Source: JAEUMD01 sp044222395
GTDB taxonomy: Bacteria > Pseudomonadota > Alphaproteobacteria > Rhizobiales > Hyphomicrobiaceae
Direction of reading: 5' to 3'
Length of the DNA: 64,000 nucleotides
NCBI GenBank assembly: GCA_044222395.1
Contig: JBGANK010000007.1
Location: forward strand, 33,526 to 97,525
A program made the translations under genes and the position numbers. Below the pieces are notes generated by a model, which did no database searches, was not told the origin of the DNA, and was given only the letters and a program-made list of their open reading frames with translations. Shown piece after piece: positions 25,049-32,450 of the stretch. How positions within the stretch are numbered: the stretch's first letter is position 1; every line of letters starts with the position of its first letter.

Positions 25049-26050
25049 ATGAAGGATACCCTTCGCAAGACTGTGCGCCGCCTCGCCTCCGCGGAGATGA
25101 CCTCCGCACTGATCGTGTTGTGCGCCGCCATTGCCATCGCCGGAATCTACGGCCTGGTACACACCGCCAACTGGATGGTGCTGCCAATCGCTTTGGTATT
25201 GGCCAATCTGCTGGCGGCGCTGGCGACCAATGCCAAGTTGAAAAGCCAGCCGATGCTGTTCGCCTTTCACGCGGCGCTCGTCGCGCTTGTCGGCACCATC
25301 GGGCTTGATCGACTGAATTCGATGTCGGGACGCGTCGAGGTCACCGAGGGCTCCATGTTCGACGCCTCGACCGTGACGGCGCAGGCAGGGCTATTGCATC
25401 GCCTGCGTCTGGACGAGGTCAAATTCCTGCAGGGCCAGTTCGAAATCACCTACGCGCCGGGCATGAAACGGCGCCGGACCGAGAGCATCATCCGCATTCC
25501 CCAGCAGGACGGCAGCTGGAACGAAGTGCGCGTTGGCGACGACACACCGCTGATCTTCGGCGACTATCGTTTCTACACGACGCGCCACAAGGGCTATGCG
25601 CCGATCCTGACGTACGTGAACGAATCCGGTGCGGCCAAGACCGGTGCCATCCACTTGCCGTCCTACCCGATGCACGACAACAACCAGGGACAAACCTGGA
25701 CACCACCGGGAACGAAAAGGCCGTTGAAGGTCTGGCTGCACATCCCCGAGCCGGTGTTCGAAGAGGACAAGGCCTGGAAATTCGCCAAGCCAGCCAACAC
25801 CCGGCTGGTGGTAATTGACGGCGAGCAGCGCCACGAACTGCAATTGGGCGAGATCGCCGCGCTGGGTTCAGCGCAGATTCGCTATGACGGGCTGCGCAGC
25901 TGGATGGGCTACAACATTGTCGGTCAGTCCATGACGCACTGGATCGCCGCAGCCGCATTCATCGCCTGCTTGACGCTACTTGCCCATGTGCTGGTTGTTC
26001 TCTTCAGCGGCGCCCGATTGACGGTGACGGAGGGTCAGCATGGCAGCTGA
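25049..26050 (+). CDS. ResB/Ccs1-like cytochrome c biogenesis protein
   Basis: A 333-residue membrane protein, shorter than most ResB proteins. Three hydrophobic segments lie near residues 18-36, 43-60 and 68-85, followed by a large soluble domain with beta-rich sequence and the ending WMGYNIVGQSMTHWIAAAAFIACLTLLAHVLVVLF, the final membrane helix. In System II, ResB and CcsA form the heme exporter and cytochrome c synthetase, attaching heme to CXXCH outside the inner membrane. It overlaps the CcsA gene by 11 bases and follows the 11-heme gene by 10, pointing to dedicated maturation of the island's cytochromes. Confidence 0.85.
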   Translation: MKDTLRKTVRRLASAEMTSALIVLCAAIAIAGIYGLVHTANWMVLPIALVLANLLAALATNAKLKSQPMLFAFHAALVALVGTIGLDRLNSMSGRVEVTEGSMFDASTVTAQAGLLHRLRLDEVKFLQGQFEITYAPGMKRRRTESIIRIPQQDGSWNEVRVGDDTPLIFGDYRFYTTRHKGYAPILTYVNESGAAKTGAIHLPSYPMHDNNQGQTWTPPGTKRPLKVWLHIPEPVFEEDKAWKFAKPANTRLVVIDGEQRHELQLGEIAALGSAQIRYDGLRSWMGYNIVGQSMTHWIAAAAFIACLTLLAHVLVVLFSGARLTVTEGQHGS

Positions 26051-26876
26051 GATCGCCGCGCAGAATGGAGCTGCCTTTGAAGCGCAATTGCTGGCGATCG
26101 CCGTCGTGCTCTATCTGGCAGCGATGGCGCATTCACTTTACTCCACCGCATTCGGCAAAGGTCGCCAGGGGGTGACCTTCGGGCTGATGGCGGCAGCACT
26201 CGCGTTTCACACGGTCTCGATCGCGTATCGGTGGATCAGACTCGACCATGGGCCATATGTGGATATGTTCGAGGTGCTCTCCAGCAACGTTTTGAGCCTG
26301 CACGTTGCTGCCTTCTTGGTGTTCCTCGCACTGCCGCGCCTGCGGCCTGCGCTCGCGACGACGCTACCACTGCTGGCGGTTCTGACCGTCTGGATGTGGT
26401 TCACGCCGGCGCGCGACACGTTGACTCCCGTGACCTACGCCACGATCTGGCTGCCGATCCATGTGACGCTGGGCAAGTTTTTCCTGGGGCTGGCCACGCC
26501 CGCAGCCGGGTTGGGTCTCGTGCTGGTCGGCCGCAAGGGGTTGCGCACGCGGTTCTCGAGCCTGCCCGATTCAGATTCGTTGGAAATCGACATCTATCGC
26601 CTGCTGCTGATCGCTGTTGTGTTCCAAAGCGCGATGCTTGTCGCCGGCGGCGCCTGGGCACAGAATGCCTGGTCGCGCTATTGGGCCTGGGATCCACTGG
26701 AGAGTTGGGCCTTCGTAACCTGGACCGCCACACTCCTGTTCCTGCATCTGCGCCCGCGCAGCGGAGCACGGCCGATGCTGGCGGCGATCTTCAGTCTCCT
26801 CATCTTCGGCTTGGCGTTCTATACGTTTTTCGGCGTGCCGTTCATCTCGACCGCGCCACACAAGGGAGCGATCTGA
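26040..26876 (+). CDS. ccsA: CcsA/ResC cytochrome c biogenesis protein (heme lyase subunit)
   Basis: A 278-residue polytopic membrane protein with about eight hydrophobic segments. The tryptophan-rich WWD-type motif WAQNAWSRYWAWDPLESWAFVTW (about residues 205-227) is the signature of heme-handling CcsA/CcmC/CcmF proteins. Its histidines flanking the motif (H22 of the first helix region, H140-type in PIHVTLGKFF and the C-terminal HLRPRS) are candidate heme ligands. It overlaps both neighbours, so ResB-like, CcsA-like and the TPR-thioredoxin fusion are translationally coupled as a System II module. Confidence 0.93.
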   Translation: MAAEIAAQNGAAFEAQLLAIAVVLYLAAMAHSLYSTAFGKGRQGVTFGLMAAALAFHTVSIAYRWIRLDHGPYVDMFEVLSSNVLSLHVAAFLVFLALPRLRPALATTLPLLAVLTVWMWFTPARDTLTPVTYATIWLPIHVTLGKFFLGLATPAAGLGLVLVGRKGLRTRFSSLPDSDSLEIDIYRLLLIAVVFQSAMLVAGGAWAQNAWSRYWAWDPLESWAFVTWTATLLFLHLRPRSGARPMLAAIFSLLIFGLAFYTFFGVPFISTAPHKGAI

Positions 26877-28204
26877 TGAGTATGGAGGTCGCAGTCCGGC
26901 GCCGCCGCCGCTCGCACGTGCTGTTGGCCGCTTTGATCATCATGGTCATAGGCGCGGTTGGCCTGTTCCTCGGCATCATGCCGGGCAGCGGTCCCGAGAT
27001 TGGGACAGTGCAGCAGCAGGTCAAAACGAAGAATATAACGCCTTTCGGTCAGGCCTTTGCTCGCGGCATAGAGGCGATGCGCCTTGGTGATGCGCAAACG
27101 GCGGCAACCGCCTTCGATGAAGCGCGCGCCATCAATCCCCACGTTGCCGACGCACATATCAATCTCGGCTTCGCCTATCTGGCGATGAAGCGTCATGCGG
27201 AAGCAACCACCGCATTCGATCGTGCGCTGACCATCGATCCCAAGAAGATCAACACGTATTACGGGCTCGCTGCCGCGCTCGAAGCGACAGGCGATCGCAA
27301 GGGCGCGATTGGTGCGATGCGTACATATGTGCATCTCACCCCTGAAACGGATCCGTTCCGGCGCAAGGCGCTTTCAGCACTTTGGGAATGGGAGGCGGCC
27401 GACAAGGCCGAGGCATCGAAAACCGCCAAGGGCGCTACATCACAACATGACAAGAGCGCCGCCGAAAAGCCCGACGCTGTGGCGACAACGGAACCGGCAA
27501 CCAACGCCGCATCGCCAACCGATAAGAGTGAGGCGCAGCAGCCAGTCAATCCCGGCCCGAAATCCGAATCGACAGTAGTCGCAACGGCATCTGGGTCCAC
27601 CCCGGCTACAACAGAGACCAATTCCGTTGCAATCGCGGAAAAGTCTGAATCGCCGATGACCGCAACGACGTCTGATGCCGCCCCCAAGACGACGAAATCC
27701 GATACCACAGTGGTTGCAGCAACCGACACAAGGCTTAGCGATGCGCCCGCGCCCCGCGAAACTCCGCCACCGCCGGCACCGCTGCCAGCAATTGCCGACA
27801 CTCCCGACGCGCTGAACCCGCCCGCGGGAATGATATCCATCGTCAACTTCTGGGCGTCGTGGTGCGGCCCCTGTCGTGCAGAGATGCCGAGTTTGCAATC
27901 CTTTGCCGCTGCTCTCGATCCGGCGCGCTATCGTCTCGTCGGGCTCAATATTGACAAGGATCGCGATTTCGCGCGAGAGTTCATGCGCGAAACGGGGGTA
28001 TCTTTCGGCAATTTCTGGGACGGCAAGGGCACCTACGCGCGTGAGCGCTTCCAGGTCGAATCCTACCCGCAGACACTGTTTCTCGATTCGAGCGGCGCTG
28101 TGCTTGCTCGCGTCATTGGAGCCCGCGAATGGTCCGCGGATTCTGCAGAGCAGACAGTGACAGAGATCCTCGCTGCGGGTCGACAGAAAACGGAGCTGAA
28201 ATGA
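26876..28204 (+). CDS. TPR plus TlpA/ResA-like thioredoxin fusion protein
   Basis: A 442-residue protein with a TGATG start overlap and AAGGGAG upstream. An inner-membrane anchor at about residues 14-34 is followed by three to four TPR helical pairs (about 55-165, including AHINLGFAYLAMKRHAEATTAFDRAL). A long Ala/Thr/Pro/Ser-rich disordered linker (about 170-310) leads to a thioredoxin fold with WCGPC at about 328-332 in a TlpA-like context, VNFWASWCGPCRAEMPSL. It likely reduces the CXXCH cysteines before heme ligation (the role of ResA/CcmG) and uses the TPR region to hold apocytochromes, as CcmI does in System I. The two activities in one chain is unusual. Confidence 0.88.
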   Translation: MSMEVAVRRRRRSHVLLAALIIMVIGAVGLFLGIMPGSGPEIGTVQQQVKTKNITPFGQAFARGIEAMRLGDAQTAATAFDEARAINPHVADAHINLGFAYLAMKRHAEATTAFDRALTIDPKKINTYYGLAAALEATGDRKGAIGAMRTYVHLTPETDPFRRKALSALWEWEAADKAEASKTAKGATSQHDKSAAEKPDAVATTEPATNAASPTDKSEAQQPVNPGPKSESTVVATASGSTPATTETNSVAIAEKSESPMTATTSDAAPKTTKSDTTVVAATDTRLSDAPAPRETPPPPAPLPAIADTPDALNPPAGMISIVNFWASWCGPCRAEMPSLQSFAAALDPARYRLVGLNIDKDRDFAREFMRETGVSFGNFWDGKGTYARERFQVESYPQTLFLDSSGAVLARVIGAREWSADSAEQTVTEILAAGRQKTELK

Positions 28205-28509
28205 GACGCTTCACACCTGTTGCTCTCGCATTGAGCGCTGCGTTACTTTCCGCGCCTGCCGAGGCTGGAGACGTCTTCAAGGGACGCAAGCTCTATGCCG
28301 AGCACTGCGCACGCTGTCATGGCAACAACGGCTTTTCGGTGATTCCCGGAACCCCGAATCTTGCCAGAGGCGAAGGGCTGATGGCACCCGAGCAAGTGTT
28401 GATACGTAGCTTGCGGTTCGGCAAGGGCCTGATGCCAGGCTATGAAGCGGTGATCCGCGGCGGGGGGCTGCTTGATGTCTTGGCCTATTCGCGCTCGCTC
28501 CAGCGTTAG
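28201..28509 (+). CDS. Monoheme class-I-like cytochrome c
   Basis: A 102-residue secreted protein starting at an ATG that overlaps the previous stop. Signal peptide of about 23 residues ending AEAG. One CARCH motif (about residues 37-41) and a downstream MPGY methionine as probable sixth ligand, in the order of a small class I cytochrome. A small soluble periplasmic electron carrier is likely. It overlaps the next gene's start by 35 bases. Confidence 0.9.
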   Translation: MRRFTPVALALSAALLSAPAEAGDVFKGRKLYAEHCARCHGNNGFSVIPGTPNLARGEGLMAPEQVLIRSLRFGKGLMPGYEAVIRGGGLLDVLAYSRSLQR

Positions 28510-29560
28510 CCTCGCAACTCTGCTGGCGGCCTGGGCCGCGGCGTGCATTCCCGCCGCGGCCGACGACGTGCGCAAGGCCGAGTTCTACGGCCTGGGCGAG
28601 CAGAGCTATGTCCGCTCGCTGGCCGTTGACGCCAGGCAGAGCACGCTCTGGGTTGGCGCTTCCAATGGTGTGTTGGAGATCGACCTCGCCAGCATGGATC
28701 CGCGCAATCGCTACACGCGCAAGGACGGGCTGGCCAACGAGTACGTCTTCGCGATCGGACTGGCGCCGGACGGTGCAGTCTGGTTTGGCACCAACGCCGG
28801 CGGCACGTCGCGGCTGCATAAAGGCAAGTGGCGCACGTTCTTCCCCATGCACGGGCTCGCCGACTACTGGGTCTACGCCTTCGCCTTCGATAGCAAGCAG
28901 CGGGTCTGGATCGGCACCTGGGACGGCGCCAACCTCTATGACCCCAGCACGGATACCTTCACCACCTATCACGACGAGCTGATCAATCACTGGGTCTATG
29001 GTGTCGATATCGACGCGGAGGGCCGTGTCTGGTTCGGCACCGAGGGCGGCGTTTCCATGTTCGACGGCTCGAAGTGGCGCAGCTGGACCCACGCCGACGG
29101 GCTCGGAGCGCCAAATCACGCCGGCGTACCCACCAGCTCCAACACCGGGCTTGGCACGAAGTCGCGCCATGATCTCGACGTCAGCAAAGAAGGCAGCAGC
29201 AGCTACAACGAGAACTACGTGTTCGCTGTCCATGTCGATCGCACGGGACGCGGAGTTTGGTTCGGGATGTGGGGCGGTGGCGCGGCACTGCTGTCGCGCG
29301 ACGGTGTGTGGACCAACTACACCAGCCGCGACGGGCTGGCGGGTGACATCGTCTATAGCCTTGCCCAGGATGAGAAGGGCGTCATGTGGTTCGGCACCAG
29401 CAAGGGCGTCTCCAGTTTCGACGGCACGCGCTGGACAAGCCACGACATCGGCCGTTCGCCCGCCCATGTCTATGCGCTTGCCGCTGTCAGCGGCGGCGAT
29501 GTTTACGCCGGGGTGAAGGGCGGCGTGGTGCGGCTCATCGCGCCGAAGGCATCTCCATGA
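28475..29560 (+). CDS. Reg_prop-type beta-propeller protein (first)
   Basis: A 361-residue exported protein with a signal-like leader. A chain of about seven two-component-regulator-propeller repeats of the form GAVWFGTNAG, RVWIGTWDGANLYD, GRVWFGTEGGVSMFDGSKW, GVWFGMWGGG and GVMWFGTSKGVSSFDG is clear throughout. These repeats normally form the sensory part of hybrid histidine kinases, but there is no kinase, membrane helix or effector domain here. It overlaps the monoheme cytochrome by 35 bases and the next propeller by four. Both share WxHADGLGAP. Confidence 0.9.
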   Translation: MSWPIRARSSVSLATLLAAWAAACIPAAADDVRKAEFYGLGEQSYVRSLAVDARQSTLWVGASNGVLEIDLASMDPRNRYTRKDGLANEYVFAIGLAPDGAVWFGTNAGGTSRLHKGKWRTFFPMHGLADYWVYAFAFDSKQRVWIGTWDGANLYDPSTDTFTTYHDELINHWVYGVDIDAEGRVWFGTEGGVSMFDGSKWRSWTHADGLGAPNHAGVPTSSNTGLGTKSRHDLDVSKEGSSSYNENYVFAVHVDRTGRGVWFGMWGGGAALLSRDGVWTNYTSRDGLAGDIVYSLAQDEKGVMWFGTSKGVSSFDGTRWTSHDIGRSPAHVYALAAVSGGDVYAGVKGGVVRLIAPKASP

Positions 29561-30708
29561 TGTCGCTCGCCATCTATGTGACCGCAGCTTTCCTCGCCCT
29601 GTGTGCCGGCACCTTGCCAGCGGCTGCCACGCCGCCCGAGGGCGACATTGTCGGCAAGATGCGCACCTCGATCGGCTTCGATTTCGGCACCGCCAACGTC
29701 AAGCATGTGCTGATCGACGGCAAACTGACATGGCTCGGCACCTCCGACGGCCTCATCCGCTTCGACAATCTCACCGGGGAAAAGCGCGCCTACGACAACA
29801 AGAGCGGACTTTTTTCCAACGGCGTCTTCTACGTCGGCAAGCTTGACGGGCGCATCTGGGTCGGCACCTACGGCGGCGGCCTGTCGATCCTCGACCCGCA
29901 AACCGATGCGTGGACCCACTACAACATCCCCGACGGATTGGGCGACAGCTTCGTATACGACGTAATGCGTGATGCGAGGGGCGACATCTGGATCGCCACC
30001 TGGTCCGGCGTCAATCAGGTGATCGGCGGCGCCATGAGCGAACCGTCTGCGTGGCGGCTGCATACCGTTGCCAACACCAAGGGCGGTCTGGCCAATGATT
30101 GGGTCTACGGATTGACTTCTGGTCCTGACGGCAGCGTCTGGCTGGCGACCGAAGGCGGGCTCACGCGCTACAAGGACGGCGCCTGGACGAGTTGGAACCA
30201 TGCCGATGGACTCGGCGCACCGTGGGAGCGCGTAGCCGGGGAAGAGCAGGAACGCAGGGCATCCTCGGCCGCCTCGCTCCATCACCAGCGCCAGCGCAAG
30301 GAACAGGGACTGGAGCACTCCGGGCCGGCCTATAATCCCAATTACGTGGTTTCGCTTGCCGTCGATGCACAAGGCGTTGTGTGGGCCGGAACCTGGGGGG
30401 CCGGACTTAGCCGCTTCGATGGAACCTCGTGGCGCAGCTTCACGATGGCGGACGGCCTGCCGGGCAATCACGTCTTCGAGCTGGCGATCAGCGCCGGCCG
30501 CATGTGGATCGGCACCAATCGCGGGCTCGCTTGGTTCGATGGTCGAACGTTCCAGAAGCTGATACATCCTGTAGGATTGAACGTCTCCAGCGTGTTCGCC
30601 ATCGCCATTGCGGAGGGCTCCGCATGGGTTGGCGGCTACGGTGGAGCGACGTGGTTTCCGCGCGGGATCGAGGCAGTGCTTAATGGCAAAGAAGGGGACG
30701 AGAAATGA
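29557..30708 (+). CDS. Reg_prop-type beta-propeller protein (second)
   Basis: A 383-residue exported protein from an ATG at 29557 or 29560, with a signal peptide ending AAAT. Repeats follow the same pattern as the upstream gene: LTWLGTSDGLIRFD, RIWVGTYGGGLSILD, DIWIATWSGV, SVWLATEGGLTRYKDGAWTSWNHADGLGAP, VWAGTWGAGLSRFDG and RMWIGTNRGLAWFDG. An insert of about 40 residues rich in Glu/Arg/Ser follows the shared HADGLGAP segment. It is a paralog arising by tandem duplication. As with the first, no signalling output domain is attached. The stop overlaps the next start. Confidence 0.9.
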   Translation: MMSLAIYVTAAFLALCAGTLPAAATPPEGDIVGKMRTSIGFDFGTANVKHVLIDGKLTWLGTSDGLIRFDNLTGEKRAYDNKSGLFSNGVFYVGKLDGRIWVGTYGGGLSILDPQTDAWTHYNIPDGLGDSFVYDVMRDARGDIWIATWSGVNQVIGGAMSEPSAWRLHTVANTKGGLANDWVYGLTSGPDGSVWLATEGGLTRYKDGAWTSWNHADGLGAPWERVAGEEQERRASSAASLHHQRQRKEQGLEHSGPAYNPNYVVSLAVDAQGVVWAGTWGAGLSRFDGTSWRSFTMADGLPGNHVFELAISAGRMWIGTNRGLAWFDGRTFQKLIHPVGLNVSSVFAIAIAEGSAWVGGYGGATWFPRGIEAVLNGKEGDEK

Positions 30709-31298
30709 AGCGTTGTTTCGCCCTTACCATCGGGATCGCATTCTGGCTCGCTGGCGCGAGCTCGGCCTTTGCGCAAATTGAAAGAGGCTTGGAACTTTTT
30801 GAGCGCTCGGAGTTCGGCGCCGCTGCCGAGGTGCTTGCGCCTCTGGCCAAGAGTGGCGATGCAAAGGCCCAGTACATCCTGGGCATCATGTATCTGAACA
30901 GGATGGTCGAGCCGCCGAATGAAGCCGCCGCGGCCGAGCTGTTGATCAAATCGGGCGAAGCGGGGTTCGACAAGGCGCAGGTCGAGTTGGTGCGCATGTA
31001 CCGCGAAGGCCACGGCGTTCCGCAGGATTTCGCCAAGTCGTTCGTCTGGAGTGTGAAGGCGGCCGAGGCCGGCGATGTCGGCGCTCAGCTGCAGGTCGCT
31101 GATGCTTTGGCCTTCGGCCACGGCACCAAACCCGATCCTGTCGAATCCTACAAGTGGTACGAGATCGCCATGCATTATTGGGGCTCGCTGGCGGCCAACG
31201 CACGCGACGTCGTCGCCGAAAAGATGACACCGGACCAGATCGCCACGGCCAAGAAACTCGCGCAGACCTGGATCGACGCCAACACGCGGAAGAATTGA
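30705..31298 (+). CDS. Sel1-repeat periplasmic protein
   Basis: A 197-residue exported protein (signal peptide ending AFAQ) with Sel1-like helical repeats: AAAELLIKSGEAGFDKAQVELVRMYREGHGVPQDFAKSFVWSVKAAEAGDVGAQLQVADALAFGHGTKPDPVESYKWYEIA. Such repeats mediate protein-protein contacts. It is the last gene of the long operon, overlapping the propeller gene by ATGA, and its repeats match the Sel1 consensus well, except that a half-repeat precedes them. The function is inferred to be scaffolding. Confidence 0.9.
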   Translation: MKRCFALTIGIAFWLAGASSAFAQIERGLELFERSEFGAAAEVLAPLAKSGDAKAQYILGIMYLNRMVEPPNEAAAAELLIKSGEAGFDKAQVELVRMYREGHGVPQDFAKSFVWSVKAAEAGDVGAQLQVADALAFGHGTKPDPVESYKWYEIAMHYWGSLAANARDVVAEKMTPDQIATAKKLAQTWIDANTRKN

Positions 31299-31734
31299 TC
31301 TCGCTTTGCCGCCGGTGCAGAAGCGCCGCGTGATGCCGAAATGGTGCGCGACGCTTCGCCGACGCTCTCGAGCGGTTGAGTGGATGGCGGCTCGCAGCTC
31401 GCACCGATCTTCACCGCTCGCGCCTGCTGCGCGTAAGCTGAAAAGCATCTGTGATCCGATTTGTCGCCAACGGCCCGGACACCTCTCGCGGCAGCTCGAA
31501 TTGCGCCAGCAAATATTGGCACGGCTCCCGGCGGGCTGGGCGACGACGATTGCGGTCGCCAGAGCATGTTGAGCTGAAGTGTATGCGGTTGAGCGGTGAA
31601 CAACATGCTCGAAATCAAAGGAGAGCATGTTGAGCTGAAGTGTGTGCGGTTGAGCGGTGAACAACATGCTCAAAGCAAGCGGAAAGAACGCGTTCACGAT
31701 TCCATCTTAAGTGGGCGCCCTCTAAGCTCACCGT
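31299..31734. other. Intergenic region with a duplicated hairpin element
   Basis: About 435 bases between the operon end and the pRiA4b-like gene. It contains two near-identical 49-base units described separately and no supported gene. It may hold the operon terminator, but no stem followed by a T-run is visible. Confidence 0.5.
31562..31671. repeat. Two direct copies of a 49-base hairpin element
   Basis: Copies at 31562-31610 and 31623-31671 differ at one base (A versus G at the 22nd position) and are separated by 12 bases (period 61). Each begins GAGCATGTTG and ends CAACATGCTC, a perfect 10-base inverted repeat bracketing a 29-base centre. Each copy can therefore fold as a stem-loop, and the pair can pair with each other. 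The form resembles REP/BIME-type intergenic elements or a regulatory RNA. Confidence 0.7.
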
Positions 31735-32331
31735 ATGACCGCACCCGCCGAGATCGCCCGCCTCAAGATCACCCTCGACGACGTCGAGCCGAAAGTGGTG
31801 CGCCGCGTGGAGGTGCCGCTCTCGATCCGTCTCGACCGGCTACACGCCGTGCTACAGGCCGCGCTCGGTTGGACCGACAGCCACTTGTGGGAGTTCCGCG
31901 CCGGCGAGACTGGCTGGGGCATACCCGATCCCGACTGGGACGATGGTCCGGCCAATGCCGCCAAGGCAACCCTGCTTGGCGTGCTGGGAGAGTCCGGGGC
32001 AAAGAAACTGACGTACCTTTACGACTTCGGTGACGGCTGGGAACATACGATCAGGATCGAGCGTATCGCGGTGCCCGAGCCCGGCGCCGCCTACCCGCGG
32101 CTCATCGAGGCGACAGGGCGCTGCCCGCCGGAAGACATCGGCGGCCCGCCCGGCTACGTGGAATTTCTCGAAGCCATCACGGATCCGAGCCACGAGCGTC
32201 ACGCCGAGTTCACCGAATGGTACGACGCGGAATTTGATCCCGCTGTCGTCGATCTCGAGGTGATCCGCTGCGAGCTTGCAGCGCTCGCCAAGCGCTGGTC
32301 ACGCACACCCAGAAAGCTCAAGAAGACCTGA
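31735..32331 (+). CDS. Plasmid pRiA4b ORF-3-like protein
   Basis: A 198-residue protein with features of the pRiA4b ORF-3 family: IARLKITLDDVEPKVVRRVEVP at the N-terminus, LHAVLQAALGWTDSHLWEF, YDFGDGWEHTIRIE, and CPPEDIGGPPGYVEFLE. This domain is found in uncharacterised bacterial proteins and beside some insertion sequences and toxin-like genes. The reaction is unknown. It stands alone on the plus strand and shares no operon with the cytochrome genes. Confidence 0.88.
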   Translation: MTAPAEIARLKITLDDVEPKVVRRVEVPLSIRLDRLHAVLQAALGWTDSHLWEFRAGETGWGIPDPDWDDGPANAAKATLLGVLGESGAKKLTYLYDFGDGWEHTIRIERIAVPEPGAAYPRLIEATGRCPPEDIGGPPGYVEFLEAITDPSHERHAEFTEWYDAEFDPAVVDLEVIRCELAALAKRWSRTPRKLKKT

Positions 32332-32375
32332 CCGCAGTCGTCGGCCGCGGTCTGCCTATCGCGAATGGATTGCCG

Positions 32376-32408
32376 CACAAAAAAGAAGGGGTCCGTGATG
32401 GACCCCTT
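32376..32408 (-). terminator. Rho-independent terminator of the nonaheme cytochrome gene
   Basis: A 9-base perfect stem AAGGGGTCC / GGACCCCTT (32386-32394 and 32400-32408) with a 5-base loop. On the minus strand it is followed by a T-tract (A-run on the plus strand at 32379-32384). It lies about 40 bases beyond the stop of the minus-strand gene. Confidence 0.85.
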
Positions 32409-32450
32409 CCTCTATTTCAAGCCAACGAGGCTGCTTGTGAACGCCCGCCT

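Noticed and set aside
28277..29467. A 396-codon frame antisense to the cytochrome and first Reg_prop gene
   Set aside because: It lies within strongly supported plus-strand genes and has no motif or plausible start site.
8586..31298. Labelling the island as MtrCAB or PioABC
   Set aside because: No decaheme MtrA/MtrC or PioA-like gene and no MtrB-type CXXC are present. The resemblance is to OmcE and c7-type loci instead.
31562..31671. The two 49-base repeats as a CRISPR array
   Set aside because: Only two copies with a 12-base gap, too short for a spacer, and no cas genes. They are better described as paired hairpin elements.
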